Shown in pieces: positions 9,036-18,097 of a DNA stretch of 35,033 nt; position 1 is the stretch's first letter, and the number at the start of each line of letters is the position of its first letter. Location: positions 2,403-37,435 of the forward strand of contig DYTF01000008.1 of the NCBI GenBank assembly GCA_020726105.1, written 5' to 3'. A model generated the notes under the pieces. That model was not told the origin of the DNA, did not search any database, and was given only the letters and a program-made list of their open reading frames with translations. Both the position numbers and the translations under genes were made by a program. The stretch comes from Sulfurovum sp. (lineage in GTDB: Bacteria > Campylobacterota > Campylobacteria > Campylobacterales > Sulfurovaceae).

Positions 9036-10247
9036 TTACTTTTGAAGGTACGGCAGTTCTAACCGTATCTGATCTTCATAGGTTTCGCGTGCGCGTATGA
9101 GCCTGTCTTTGCCGTCTTGCAGTGCTACTTCTGCGGATTTGGCACGGGTATTGTAGTTACTTGCCATGCTAAAGCCGTATGCACCTGCTGAGTGTACGAC
9201 CACGAGGTCGTTGTGTTGTAAGGGAGGTAATGGTACATTCTTACCAAAAAAGTCACCACTTTCACACACGGGGCCCACCACATCTGCGGGTGTTTTTTCA
9301 CCCTCAACCATCACTGCTTCAATACGGTGGTACGCATCATAGAGGCTGGGGCGTATCAGGTCATTCATTCCGCCATCGACGATGACAAAGCGTTTGCTCT
9401 CATTGTTTTTCTCGTACAACACTCTGGTAAAAAATGCGCCTGCATTGGCTACCATGTAGCGCCCTGGTTCACAAAGCAAAGTGACATCCAAATCTTTGGT
9501 TTCATTGGCAATGATTTGTGTGTATGCTGTGGCATCGATGGTTACTTCATCATCATACACCACACCTATGCCTCCACCCACATCAAAAAACTTAATATCT
9601 ATCTTGATGGCGCGAAGAGATCGCACCAAGTCTGCTACGATACCACAGGATTCGCGAATGGGCTCAAGATTGGTAAGCTGTGATCCGATATGAAAATGGA
9701 TGCCCACAGGATTGAGATACTCCGATTTATTGGCATAGATATACATGCGTTTTGCCATATCTATCTCTACACCAAATTTATTTTCATGTAGTCCTGTTGA
9801 GATATAAGGATGTGTTTGTGGATCGATATTGGGATTGACGCGGATAGAGATACGGGCTTCTTTGCCCAGTTCTTTTGCCACCATCTCAACCCGCTTCATC
9901 TCTGCTTCACTCTCTAAGTTTAGCAGTAAAATGTCATACTCAAGCGCAGCACGAATTTCATCATCGCGCTTGCCCACACCTGAGAAAATAATCTTATACT
10001 TGTCCACGCCTGCATCTAACGCTCTTTGCACTTCACCGATACTCACACAATCAGCCCCTGCGCCAAGTTTTGCCAAATGGGCTATAACCGAGAGATTGGA
10101 GTTTGCCTTTACTGCATAATTGATTAAGGATTTTTTACCTGCAAAAGCATCTTTAAGTGTTGTGTATCTGTTTTGGATATGGTCAAAATCATACAGATAA
10201 AACGGTGTACCATATTTGTCTGCTAGTGCCTGATAATTTATGTCCAT
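9036..10247 (-). CDS. lysA: Diaminopimelate decarboxylase
   Basis: PLP fold-type III enzyme that converts meso-diaminopimelate to lysine. The 403 residues carry the cofactor lysine at about 47 (NYAVKANSN), the HFHIGSQ block, GGGIGV, CEPGRYMVANAGAF, and the intersubunit active-site cysteine in CESGDFFGKN. GAGGA stands before the ATG. It begins a tightly spaced minus-strand group lysA-pheA-hisC-dxs-metK, with A/T-rich -10 candidates upstream. The order lptG-lysA-pheA-hisC recalls Campylobacter. Confidence 0.96.
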   Translation of the reverse strand: MDINYQALADKYGTPFYLYDFDHIQNRYTTLKDAFAGKKSLINYAVKANSNLSVIAHLAKLGAGADCVSIGEVQRALDAGVDKYKIIFSGVGKRDDEIRAALEYDILLLNLESEAEMKRVEMVAKELGKEARISIRVNPNIDPQTHPYISTGLHENKFGVEIDMAKRMYIYANKSEYLNPVGIHFHIGSQLTNLEPIRESCGIVADLVRSLRAIKIDIKFFDVGGGIGVVYDDEVTIDATAYTQIIANETKDLDVTLLCEPGRYMVANAGAFFTRVLYEKNNESKRFVIVDGGMNDLIRPSLYDAYHRIEAVMVEGEKTPADVVGPVCESGDFFGKNVPLPPLQHNDLVVVHSAGAYGFSMASNYNTRAKSAEVALQDGKDRLIRARETYEDQIRLELPYLQK

Positions 10248-10278
10248 AATACTGTCCTCAACCGCTTTTTTTGCGTCT

Positions 10279-10295
10279 ATTTTATAATTATTTTA
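10279..10295 (-). promoter_or_regulatory. Tandem -10 candidates for the lysA operon
   Basis: Two TAAAAT boxes on the minus strand (at 10290-10295 and 10279-10284) lie 30-45 bases before lysA. No convincing -35 is visible. Confidence 0.35.
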
Positions 10296-10337
10296 TCCAA
10301 AAGTTGATTAAACAGGGGGTTGTATGCCCGAAACAGG

Positions 10338-11420
10338 CTAAGCAAGGCTTCTTGCATCGCGCATATAAATGTACACCGTAACAAGCATAAGCAAAAAAGT
10401 AGGCAGTAGCGCGGTAAGTTCTGGGACGAGTACCCCATTTAAGCCTATCTGACCCAAGCTGTAAAACAGTCCCCAGACAATAAAAGTAAGCCCTAGTGCA
10501 AGCGAGACAAATGTTCGGATATTAAGCATGCGTGTATGAAAAGGGAGCTTAAAAAATAAAATCAATACTAACATCAAAGAAGAGAGTGGCATCACCACTT
10601 TATCATAAAAAGCAGCCCGTATTTTGTCTGAGTTGAGATGTTGCTTTCTTAAAAGCTTCCATGCATAATACGCATCAACCGTAGTTAAAGACTTTCCTGC
10701 GTAGAGTGACTCTATAATTTTAGGCTTATAGCCCTCAAGTGTTTCGATGTGCTCTTTATGCTCAACAGTATAACGGGTTAAATTACCATTCTCATAGATA
10801 TGTGTTTTGAGCGTAGCATCATACGCTATCCACTTTTCTTCATCAAAATGTGCAAATGCAGCGCTTATCGTGTAAAGCACCTGATGGCCTTCTACTTTAA
10901 AAATGGTCATATCGTTAATTTTTTTTGCCACAGGATCCAATTTGGCGATATAAACAAAGGTGTCATTATATTTAAAGAAAAGGTCATTGACATTATCTGC
11001 ATCTATTTCGTGGTGGGCGATGTGCAGGGCTTTATCTTTTGCGTAAGAAAATTCAGTGGCGTTAAGCGCAAAAAAGAGCATATATGTTACCAAAGCAATA
11101 CTAAACAAAGGGACAAAAAGTCTTTTTTTATCATATCCAAATGCATGAAAAGCAACCATGGTATTGTTTTTTATCAGTGAGATTTTTGTCATAATCAGTG
11201 CAAAAATAATCGCTAAAGGATAGAGTATCGCTAATGCGGTTTGCCATATATAAAAAATATAAAGTATTTTATAATTTGAAGAAATACTCAGTTGCTGCAC
11301 ATTTTGAAAATAATCAATGGCCGCAAACGCAAAAGACAAACCCAGCAAAATGGCTAGAAGATTTTTAATATAGAGTTTTACCAAATAGGAAACATACAGA
11401 GGAAGCCTCAAAGCATTCAT
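10338..11420 (-). CDS. lptG: LptF/LptG-family lipopolysaccharide export permease
   Basis: Inner-membrane component of the Lpt machine that, with LptB and LptC, extracts lipopolysaccharide for transport to the outer membrane. The 360 residues match the YjgP/YjgQ family layout. Three N-terminal membrane helices (about 14-34, 55-80, 98-120) are followed by a periplasmic domain of about 140 residues, then three C-terminal helices (about 270-290, 302-325, 330-355). The start overlaps the pth stop as ATGA, implying translational coupling. LptF and LptG are hard to tell apart by eye. The symbol follows the usual naming of the gene beside pth and is less certain than the family. Confidence 0.85.
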   Translation of the reverse strand: MNALRLPLYVSYLVKLYIKNLLAILLGLSFAFAAIDYFQNVQQLSISSNYKILYIFYIWQTALAILYPLAIIFALIMTKISLIKNNTMVAFHAFGYDKKRLFVPLFSIALVTYMLFFALNATEFSYAKDKALHIAHHEIDADNVNDLFFKYNDTFVYIAKLDPVAKKINDMTIFKVEGHQVLYTISAAFAHFDEEKWIAYDATLKTHIYENGNLTRYTVEHKEHIETLEGYKPKIIESLYAGKSLTTVDAYYAWKLLRKQHLNSDKIRAAFYDKVVMPLSSLMLVLILFFKLPFHTRMLNIRTFVSLALGLTFIVWGLFYSLGQIGLNGVLVPELTALLPTFLLMLVTVYIYMRDARSLA

Positions 11421-11989
11421 AGGCTCAAATCTTCTATGGATTTTAGTGTATAGTGTGTCTGAATCTCTTTCAGTTCCTGATGTAAAAAAGCGTTGCAGGC
11501 TTTTGTGGCATGGAGAATTAATGCGTCTAACTGAATCATTTCTGTTTGAGCAAAGTCATGCAAAACATAGTCAGCTACTTGTGATCGATGTTCAGGTTTC
11601 CCCACACCTACTCTCACACGAAGATACTCAGGCGAGATGTGTGCATCGATGGATTTAAGTCCATTGTGTCCGCCATGTCCGCCACCCTTTTTAAAACGCA
11701 GCGCACCAAAAGGCAGATCAATATCATCATGAATCACCACAATGGTTTCCAATTCTACTTTGAAAAACTGCTTGACAGCCTGTACGGAGATACCCGAAAG
11801 ATTCATAAAAGTTGTGGGTTTTAAAAAAAGGGTGTCGGCAGTACGATAGAGTTTGCCTTGAAAAGAAGTTTTGGAAATGTCTCTAGCACCAGCATCACCG
11901 ACAAGTTTGTCGATGATTTTGAAGCCTATATTATGACGGGTATTTTCGTATTGTGATCCTGGGTTACCTAGACCGACGAAAAGTGTCAT
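11417..11989 (-). CDS. pth: Peptidyl-tRNA hydrolase
   Basis: Cleaves peptidyl-tRNA released from stalled ribosomes, recycling tRNA. The 190 residues contain LGNPGSQYENTRHNIGF with catalytic His at about 19, FLKPTTFMNLSG, the acidic IHDDIDLPFG block, and KKGGGHGGHNGLKSI, all canonical. It begins six bases after the rplY stop and has no clear SD of its own, so it is probably coupled to rplY. rplY-pth is a widespread pair. Confidence 0.96.
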   Translation of the reverse strand: MTLFVGLGNPGSQYENTRHNIGFKIIDKLVGDAGARDISKTSFQGKLYRTADTLFLKPTTFMNLSGISVQAVKQFFKVELETIVVIHDDIDLPFGALRFKKGGGHGGHNGLKSIDAHISPEYLRVRVGVGKPEHRSQVADYVLHDFAQTEMIQLDALILHATKACNAFLHQELKEIQTHYTLKSIEDLSL

Positions 11990-11995
11990 GGTAGA

Positions 11996-12532
11996 TTATT
12001 TAGCTTTGATTACACCACAGATAGAAACATCTGCTCTGTCCATTATTCTACAATTTGCAGGCGCTTCAATATCTCTTACCAAGATATTGTCATCTCTGTT
12101 GAGTGGTTCAACATTCAAATCAAAGTTAGTAGGAATGTTTTCAATCGCACCTCTTATTTTGAGTCTTCTTTTGGACATCACGAGTACACCTTTGTTTTTA
12201 AGCCCAACTGGTGTTCCATGTGTGACAACGGGTACGAGGAAATCAGTAACCTGTCCAGGTATAGCTACTCTCAAATCTACATGTGTCGCATCACCATTTA
12301 CTGGGTGTAGTTGATATTCTTGGATAAATACATTGATCTCTTTATCGCCAACTTTAACGGGGAATGTGAATGTGGTTTTATTTCTAACCGTTCTTATAAA
12401 TTCACCGCGTTTAAATGCAGCATGGATGTTTTCAACACCATTTGCATAAATGTTTGCGATTAGATAACCATCTCTTTTAAGCTTTTTTGCATTTTGCTTA
12501 CCGATACTCTCTCTAACGATACCTTCTAACAT
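11996..12532 (-). CDS. rplY: 50S ribosomal protein L25 (CTC/TL5 family)
   Basis: Binds 5S rRNA in the large subunit. The 178 residues form the long CTC-type protein: an N-terminal L25 domain (EGIVRESIGKQNAKKLKRDGYLIANIY) and a C-terminal beta domain (AIPGQVTDFLVPVVTHGTPVG). AAAGGA precedes the ATG by about eight bases. First gene of the rplY-pth-lptG group, behind a TATAAT box and a leader hairpin. Confidence 0.94.
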   Translation of the reverse strand: MLEGIVRESIGKQNAKKLKRDGYLIANIYANGVENIHAAFKRGEFIRTVRNKTTFTFPVKVGDKEINVFIQEYQLHPVNGDATHVDLRVAIPGQVTDFLVPVVTHGTPVGLKNKGVLVMSKRRLKIRGAIENIPTNFDLNVEPLNRDDNILVRDIEAPANCRIMDRADVSICGVIKAK

Positions 12533-12558
12533 ATCTATGTCCTTTGTACATTGTATTT

Positions 12559-12587
12559 TTTTACTAAAAATAGCATTTTGAGTAAAA
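12559..12587 (-). other. Hairpin in the rplY leader
   Basis: TTTTACT and AGTAAAA pair, then across one mismatch AAAAT and ATTTT pair around an AGC loop. It lies just downstream of the predicted rplY start site and 26 bases before the ATG, so the mRNA would begin with a stem-loop. Confidence 0.55.
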
Positions 12588-12596
12588 TAGATGCGA

Positions 12597-12602
12597 ATTA
12601 TA
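12597..12602 (-). promoter_or_regulatory. Probable -10 box of rplY operon
   Basis: Perfect TATAAT on the minus strand in an A/T-rich gap, 64 bases before the rplY ATG; no obvious -35. Confidence 0.5.
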
Positions 12603-12618
12603 GCGTATTAGGTTTAAA

Positions 12619-13758
12619 TTATGCTTCATCATCCTTAAATCCAAACACTTCAGCTTCCTTCTCTCCTGCATGGGGATCTACAATCGCACCTTTTCCGACC
12701 CCTTGCATTTTGAGTTTCATGTCTGCGGGGTTGGTAGCATATTCGAGTGCTACCTCTTCAGTGATTTCCCCCCTACGCAAAATATCCAGCACTGCCTGAT
12801 CAAAAGTTTGTGTACCGTATATCTCTTTGCCTTCAAACAATGCATCAGGGATTTCAGCATCTCGATTTTCGGCAATGAGCTTTTCGATTCTTGCAGTTTT
12901 CTTGAGTACTTCAATCCCTGCAACCCTGCCCCCTGTTTTAGTAGGAATAAGCCTCTGGGAGATAACCCCTTCAAGTACCGATGCCAAAGACATACGGATA
13001 CGGTTCTGCTCTTCATTACTAAACATACCAACGATTCTGTCTATGGTTTCTTTGGCATCAAGAGTATGCAGTGTGGAAAAAACCAAGTGTCCCGTATTGG
13101 CAGCATGCAGGGCGATGTCAATCGTCTCCAAGTCCCTCATTTCCCCTACCAGTATAATGTCGGGGTCTTCTCTGAGTGCCGCCCGAAGCGCATCCGTAAA
13201 CGAGTGAGCATCTTGTCCGATGCCCCTTTGATTGATAAGACATCCTTTATCTTGGTGCACAAACTCAATAGGATCTTCTACAGTGATGATGTGTTTTTTC
13301 TGCTCTTGATTGATTTTATTGATTAAGGCTGCTAAAGTGGTTGATTTTCCAGAACCTGTCACGCCTGTGACTAACACCAACCCTCTTTGTATCTCTGCAA
13401 ATGTAGAAATAACTTCTGGTAAGTTTAGTGCCTCTAGTGTGGGTATCTTCACTGGAATGATACGAAACACAGCGCTGAGTCCATCCATCTGGAAAAAAAA
13501 GTTCACACGAAAACGGTTTTCATTTCCTAAGATATAAGAAAAATCCAGATTTCGGTCTTTTTGCAATTTTTGGTACTGTTCTTCTGTTGTGATTTCATGG
13601 GCTAGTCTATCCATCATTTCTGCATCCAAGATTTCACGCCCAAGCATCATAAGCGTACCATGGACACGAACCCTAGGCTGTGAAGTTGACTTGAGATGCA
13701 AGTCACTTCCTTTATTGGCTATCATCGTCTTAAGATAAAGTTTTAGTTTTTCTTCCAT
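12619..13758 (-). CDS. PilT/PilU-type twitching motility ATPase
   Basis: Hexameric secretion-superfamily ATPase of the type IV pilus retraction group. The 379 residues show the PilT N-domain (MIANKGSDLHLKSTSQPRVRVHG), Walker A GVTGSGKST (132-140), an Asp box (TVEDPIEFVH), Walker B DIILVGEMRD (200-209), and a His box GHLVFSTLHT. The C-terminal part (GTQTFDQAVLDILRRGEITEEVALEYA) looks closer to PilU than to PilT with its AIRNLIRE motif. AAGGG precedes the ATG. No other pilus gene is near; it trails tal by 21 bases, at the end of the clpS group. It could drive pilus retraction or a pseudopilus. Confidence 0.87.
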   Translation of the reverse strand: MEEKLKLYLKTMIANKGSDLHLKSTSQPRVRVHGTLMMLGREILDAEMMDRLAHEITTEEQYQKLQKDRNLDFSYILGNENRFRVNFFFQMDGLSAVFRIIPVKIPTLEALNLPEVISTFAEIQRGLVLVTGVTGSGKSTTLAALINKINQEQKKHIITVEDPIEFVHQDKGCLINQRGIGQDAHSFTDALRAALREDPDIILVGEMRDLETIDIALHAANTGHLVFSTLHTLDAKETIDRIVGMFSNEEQNRIRMSLASVLEGVISQRLIPTKTGGRVAGIEVLKKTARIEKLIAENRDAEIPDALFEGKEIYGTQTFDQAVLDILRRGEITEEVALEYATNPADMKLKMQGVGKGAIVDPHAGEKEAEVFGFKDDEA

Positions 13759-13779
13759 GACATCCCTTGTGTTTTGAGT

Positions 13780-14775
13780 TTATTGTAAACTATCGAGCAT
13801 CTCTTGAAATGCTTTCTCAAAAGCCTCAAGCCCTTCTTTTAAAAGTTGGCGGTATACTTTGTTCATATCAAAACCGTTATCTGCCAATTGGGTAAAGTAC
13901 CCTTTGATATCACTCTCTTCTAGTGGGAATGCGGGCTGGGGAGCTTTTTTACTCATAAATGCTTTAATCGTCTCTAGTGGCGCGGTGTTCACAGAATGAG
14001 GTGCCAAAAGTTCTCTCATATAATAGTCCGCGCTCAAAGCGTCTCCCTTCACGCCTGTGCTTGCAAAGAGCGTACGGATACTGGGTGTACGGTTCGCCTC
14101 GATGAGATTGTAGATTTTTGCTGCATTATAAATACCTGTTTTAGAAACAGGTATGGCTTCTTTTTCCAAATCAGCATCAAGCAGTCTGTCAAAACGACTC
14201 ACAAAAACAGAGATAACTGCTTCAGCTCTGAGTCCACCGTCTTTCACAAACGAATCGAGTCCTTTTTTCATGGCTTTAAGACACTTTTGTGCTTGTTTGG
14301 GTGAAAAAATGAGTGTTGCATTAACCGAGATACCTGTACTTAACAACTCTGTCATAGCGACATACCCAGCTTCGGTGGCTGGTACTTTTACCATCACATT
14401 GGGCTCACCTATGGCAGCAAAGAGTCTTTTTCCCTCTGCTATCGTGCCTTCAGTGTCATTCGATAAAAAAGGGTCTACTTCGATTGAAATATAGCCGTCA
14501 TTTCCCTCATCATACAAAGTTCTGAGTGCTTGCGCAGCGGTGCGTATATCTTGGGTGGCAAGTGCTTCATATTTCTCTTTGGGGCTTTTGCCTTCAAGTA
14601 AAGACAACTGCTCTTTATAAGCGGGCGAAGTGGTGATTGCAGAGGCAAAAATAGACGGGTTGCTTGTCGCTCCATTAATGATACCCTTCTCGATGAGTTC
14701 TGAAAAGTTATTTTTGAGAAAATCTCTTTCTACAAAATCCAACCACAATGAGAATCCTATGCCCCTATTTACCAT
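13780..14775 (-). CDS. tal: Transaldolase
   Basis: Moves a three-carbon dihydroxyacetone unit in the non-oxidative pentose phosphate pathway. The 331-residue protein has the active-site lysine in NVMVKVPATEAG, the N-terminal NGATSNPSIF block, and the SVNATLIFSPKQA strand that follows the lysine. The ORF track starts at a TTG two codons earlier. AAGGA sits six bases before the ATG of MVNRGIG, so I use that; the gap from aat is then two bases. Coupled translation with aat is likely, although the two have no obvious functional link. Confidence 0.94.
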   Translation of the reverse strand: MVNRGIGFSLWLDFVERDFLKNNFSELIEKGIINGATSNPSIFASAITTSPAYKEQLSLLEGKSPKEKYEALATQDIRTAAQALRTLYDEGNDGYISIEVDPFLSNDTEGTIAEGKRLFAAIGEPNVMVKVPATEAGYVAMTELLSTGISVNATLIFSPKQAQKCLKAMKKGLDSFVKDGGLRAEAVISVFVSRFDRLLDADLEKEAIPVSKTGIYNAAKIYNLIEANRTPSIRTLFASTGVKGDALSADYYMRELLAPHSVNTAPLETIKAFMSKKAPQPAFPLEESDIKGYFTQLADNGFDMNKVYRQLLKEGLEAFEKAFQEMLDSLQ

Positions 14776-14777
14776 CT

Positions 14778-15500
14778 TCAATCCTTATAATTCCATCTAA
14801 AATGCTGCCATGAACCGCATTCTATAGGTTTTTTAATCGTCTCTTCAAGTAGGTCGAGAAACAAATCTCTCTCTACCAGCTCGGCACCCAAACCCATCAT
14901 ATGATCTGTCTTCATCTGACAATCTATAAAATCATAGCCTCTACTGCCTAAAACATCACTGAGTGCCAAAAAAGCGACCTTTGACGCGTCAGTAGCCAGT
15001 GAAAACATCGACTCCCCAAAAAAAGCTTTACCCAAAGAGACGCCGTACAAGCCTCCAACAAGTTTTGAATCCTGATACACTTCAACGCTATGAGCAAACC
15101 CTTCATGGTGTAAACGACAATAGGCTTCTTCTATCTCAGAGCTTATCCATGTGCCACCTTGCGATTTTCGAGGCACAGATGCACAAAGGGTTATGACATC
15201 TTGGAATGCCCTATCGAAGTTTACAGTAAATTTTCCTGATCGCAACACCCGTCTAAATGATTTTCGCACGATAAACTTATGAGGGAAAAGAAGTAACCTG
15301 GGATTGGGTGACCACCAGAGTATGGGTTCATCATGGCTGTACCAAGGGAATATCCCTTTTTCATAAGCACCTAAAAGTCTCTGGCTACTCAAATCTCCGC
15401 CATATGCCACCAAGCCTTCATCTGGTGCCAAGCGAGGATTGGGAAAATCGGGTGTGTGTTTGTTTAATGGCTGTACAAAATACTCCTCTTCATCAAACAT
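14778..15500 (-). CDS. aat: Leucyl/phenylalanyl-tRNA--protein transferase
   Basis: Adds Leu or Phe from charged tRNA to proteins with N-terminal Lys or Arg, creating primary N-degrons for ClpS/ClpAP. The 240 residues carry the Aat hallmarks: GLVAYGGDLS, GIFPWYSHDEPILWWSPNPR, GGTWISSEIEEAY, LVGGLYGVSLGKAFFGESMFS, and FIDCQM. The ORF track uses an upstream TTG inside clpA. I choose the ATG of MFDEEEY, which has AGGG five bases before it and lies seven bases past the clpA stop. The operon clpS-clpA-aat holds the recognition, unfolding and tagging parts together. Confidence 0.95.
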   Translation of the reverse strand: MFDEEEYFVQPLNKHTPDFPNPRLAPDEGLVAYGGDLSSQRLLGAYEKGIFPWYSHDEPILWWSPNPRLLLFPHKFIVRKSFRRVLRSGKFTVNFDRAFQDVITLCASVPRKSQGGTWISSEIEEAYCRLHHEGFAHSVEVYQDSKLVGGLYGVSLGKAFFGESMFSLATDASKVAFLALSDVLGSRGYDFIDCQMKTDHMMGLGAELVERDLFLDLLEETIKKPIECGSWQHFRWNYKD

Positions 15501-15507
15501 AAAAACC

Positions 15508-17703
15508 CTATGCGTGAGTGTTGCTTTCAAAGTCAAATTCTAACTTTGCATCTTTGAATCCAACTTTTACAGTTCCACCTTTACGCAATACACCAAAGAG
15601 TATCTCATCGCTGAGTGCTTCTTTGACCTTAGCATCAATTACACGAGCGATATGTCTTGCACCATACTTTTCATCATATCCCTCTTGTGCCAAATGCTCT
15701 TTGGCTTTTTTAGAGAGTTTGACACTTACCTCTTTTGGCTTGAGTAAGGCGTTGAGCTTCTCTATCTCGGTATCGACAATAGCGGTCAGCACCTCCAAAG
15801 AAAGTGTGTTAAATGTAATAGTAGCACTCAAACGGTTTCTAAACTCTGGAGAGAAAAACGCTGCCAAAGCTTTGTCTGTTTTGCTTGAAGTGTCCTTTTG
15901 AAAGCCCATCACATTGGCTTCTTTTGTCCCAATATTTGAAGTCATAATCAGTATGACATTTTTAAAGTCTGAAATCGCGCCGTTATTGTCGGTGAGTTTT
16001 GCACCATCCATTACCTGAAGCAAAATATTCATAATATCAGGATGCGCTTTTTCTATCTCATCTAAAAGCAATACGGTATGAGGATGTTTTTTAATCATCT
16101 CAGTCAAGAGTCCACCTTGCTCATACCCCACATACCCTGGAGGCGCACCGACTAGACGGCTGATGGTGTGTGGCTCCATGTATTCAGACATATCGAGTCT
16201 TTCAAAATGCACATGCATGGTTTTAGCAAGCTGTGTTGCGAGTGCCGTTTTACCCACACCCGTAGGCCCTACGAACAAAAAACTTCCTATAGGTTTATTG
16301 GCAGCGTTCAGCCCTGCGTACGAGCGTTTGATGGCTGTTGCCAACGCTTTAATTGCCTCATCTTGTCCCACAATGTGGGCGGCTAGATCTTTTTCAATAG
16401 ATTTAAGTTTTTTAGTATCGTCCGTGCCTATGACCGTAGAAGGCAGTTTCATGATTTTAGCCACACTCTCTTCAATGTCTTTGGGTTGAACCGTTACACC
16501 GTCTTGCCCTTTAAGCATAAAATGTGCGCCCACCTCATCGATGATATCCATCGCTTTGTCGGGTAGAAATCTGTCGTGCAGGTATTTGACAGACAAATCA
16601 ATAGCACTCTGAATCGCCTCATCTGTAAAGCTAATCTTATGGTACGCTTCATACTTGTGTTTGATGCCTTTAAGGATGATGAAGGTATCTTCGACGCTTG
16701 GCTCTTCGACATCCACTTTAGCAAAACGACGACTAAGCGCCTTGTCTTTGTCAAAGAAGTTTCTAAACTCTGCATAAGTGGTTGCGCCGATACATTTAAG
16801 CTCACCACGAGCAAGGGCAGGTTTAAGAAGATTGGAAGCATCCATACTGCCGCCACTGGTTGCTCCTGCACCGACCATGGTGTGAATCTCATCAATAAAC
16901 ACAATGGCATTTTTTTGCTCACCAAGTTCTTTGATGATGCCTTTAAGACGCTTCTCAAAGTCTCCTCTGTACTTTGTTCCTGCCACCAATGCACCCATAT
17001 CTAAAGCAAATATCTTTGAATGTTTCAATATCTCAGGCACATCCCCTTCAGAGATTTTGAGTGCCAAACCTTCAGCGATAGCCGTTTTCCCTACTCCAGG
17101 TTCACCCACAAGCAGCGGATTGTTCTTTTTACGGCGACATAGTGTCTGCATCACCCGTTCTATCTCATCTGTACGCCCGACTACAGGGTCTATCTTTCCT
17201 GTTGCGGCGAGGCTTACAAGCTCTACAGTAAACTGAGACAGAAGTGTTTCTTCTTTTTTCTCTTCGGTTTTACCTGCTACTTTATCATAACGATGGGAGA
17301 TGACTTCAAGCACATCCACTCTAGCGATGCTCTCTTTTTTCATCAAATGCACCGCATAAGAGTGCTCCTGCATAAAAATAGCCGCTATCATATCGCCGAT
17401 GCTCGCTTCGGTTCTACCTGAGGAGTGTATCTGCGTCATCATGTCATTGATAGCACGCGAAAGCGCAACCGTCTCAAAAGGCTCAACTGCTTCTTGTAAA
17501 GCAGGAATCGTTTTGGTGATATGCTCAACAATCCCCGCTTCAAGTGCCGGTAGATTGGCATTGAGGATAGAAAATATATCTTTTCCTGCCCCGCTTCTTA
17601 CGATTGCTAGAAACACATGTTCTACTGTCAAGTACTCATGTCTGTTCTCTTTTGCATAACTTACCGCTTGTTTAAATACATCATTTAACGCCATACTTAT
17701 CAT
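15508..17703 (-). CDS. clpA: ClpA, ATPase subunit of ClpAP protease
   Basis: Hexameric AAA+ unfoldase that feeds substrates to ClpP. The 731 residues comprise a Clp N-domain (about 1-140), a first AAA module with Walker [10 protein letters not shown] (200-208), and a second with GPTGVGKTA (about 475). The MGF tripeptide in [11 protein letters not shown] is the ClpP-docking loop (family pattern hydrophobic-G-F/L). The absence of a middle coiled coil between the AAA modules separates it from ClpB. AGGAG lies about six bases before the first ATG. clpP is not in the window. Confidence 0.96.
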   Translation of the reverse strand: MISMALNDVFKQAVSYAKENRHEYLTVEHVFLAIVRSGAGKDIFSILNANLPALEAGIVEHITKTIPALQEAVEPFETVALSRAINDMMTQIHSSGRTEASIGDMIAAIFMQEHSYAVHLMKKESIARVDVLEVISHRYDKVAGKTEEKKEETLLSQFTVELVSLAATGKIDPVVGRTDEIERVMQTLCRRKKNNPLLVGEPGVGKTAIAEGLALKISEGDVPEILKHSKIFALDMGALVAGTKYRGDFEKRLKGIIKELGEQKNAIVFIDEIHTMVGAGATSGGSMDASNLLKPALARGELKCIGATTYAEFRNFFDKDKALSRRFAKVDVEEPSVEDTFIILKGIKHKYEAYHKISFTDEAIQSAIDLSVKYLHDRFLPDKAMDIIDEVGAHFMLKGQDGVTVQPKDIEESVAKIMKLPSTVIGTDDTKKLKSIEKDLAAHIVGQDEAIKALATAIKRSYAGLNAANKPIGSFLFVGPTGVGKTALATQLAKTMHVHFERLDMSEYMEPHTISRLVGAPPGYVGYEQGGLLTEMIKKHPHTVLLLDEIEKAHPDIMNILLQVMDGAKLTDNNGAISDFKNVILIMTSNIGTKEANVMGFQKDTSSKTDKALAAFFSPEFRNRLSATITFNTLSLEVLTAIVDTEIEKLNALLKPKEVSVKLSKKAKEHLAQEGYDEKYGARHIARVIDAKVKEALSDEILFGVLRKGGTVKVGFKDAKLEFDFESNTHA

Positions 17704-17735
17704 TTACACTCCTTTAGCTCTTCTGTTTCTAAAAT

Positions 17736-18035
17736 TTATTGATCTTCTTCAAGGGTTGCGAGTAGCGGAAACTCATTTTGTTTCGCCCGCTGTTTCACTT
17801 GCTGCGTTTTGGTCTGGGCTATCTCAAAGGTGTATACTCCACATATCGCTTTGCCCGTTTCATGTATATGCAGCATAATCTTCTCTGCCTGCGTATAACT
17901 CTTATGAAAGATGCCCGTGAGTATCTCCACCACAAAATCCATACTGGTATAATCATCATTATGCAGTAGCACCCTATACATCTTCGGCTCTTCTAGGCGT
18001 AAATCAAATTCCAGCTCATGTTCTATCTTTGGCAT
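17736..18035 (-). CDS. clpS: ClpS adaptor
   Basis: Binds N-degron residues and delivers substrates to the ClpA N-domain. The 99 residues hold the core RVLLHNDDYTSMDFVVEIL, with the Asn-Asp-Asp that contacts the substrate amino group. The KIMLHIHETGKAICGVYTFEIAQTK block supplies the pocket histidine. The N-terminal 18 residues are the flexible delivery tail. The SD (GAGG) is 13 bases from the ATG, rather far. First gene of the group, 32 bases before clpA. Confidence 0.96.
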   Translation of the reverse strand: MPKIEHELEFDLRLEEPKMYRVLLHNDDYTSMDFVVEILTGIFHKSYTQAEKIMLHIHETGKAICGVYTFEIAQTKTQQVKQRAKQNEFPLLATLEEDQ

Positions 18036-18039
18036 AGTA

Positions 18040-18048
18040 TGTTAAAAT
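18040..18048 (+). promoter_or_regulatory. Extended -10 for bioD
   Basis: TGTTAAAAT on the plus strand, 49 bases before the bioD GTG. It belongs to the same TGNTAAAAT motif seen before hemB and argF. Confidence 0.45.
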
Positions 18049-18069
18049 CCTCTTGTTAAATCTATGCCT

Positions 18070-18097
18070 ATTATACAAAAAAAATGGAGAAATACAA
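18070..18097 (-). promoter_or_regulatory. clpS operon promoter
   Basis: TTGTAT, 16 bases, TATAAT on the minus strand, 35 bases before the clpS ATG. It overlaps the predicted bioD leader, so the divergent transcripts share this 62-base gap. Confidence 0.55.

Noticed and set aside
10325-10337. Short inverted repeat GCCCGAAACAGGC after lptG as a terminator
   Set aside because: Only five pairs including one wobble, and no U-tract follows on the minus strand.
12670-13326. 218-aa plus-strand ORF opposite the pilus ATPase gene
   Set aside because: Composition is typical of an antisense shadow (cysteine- and phenylalanine-rich, no domain), with no SD; the minus-strand frame is an unmistakable PilT-family ATPase.
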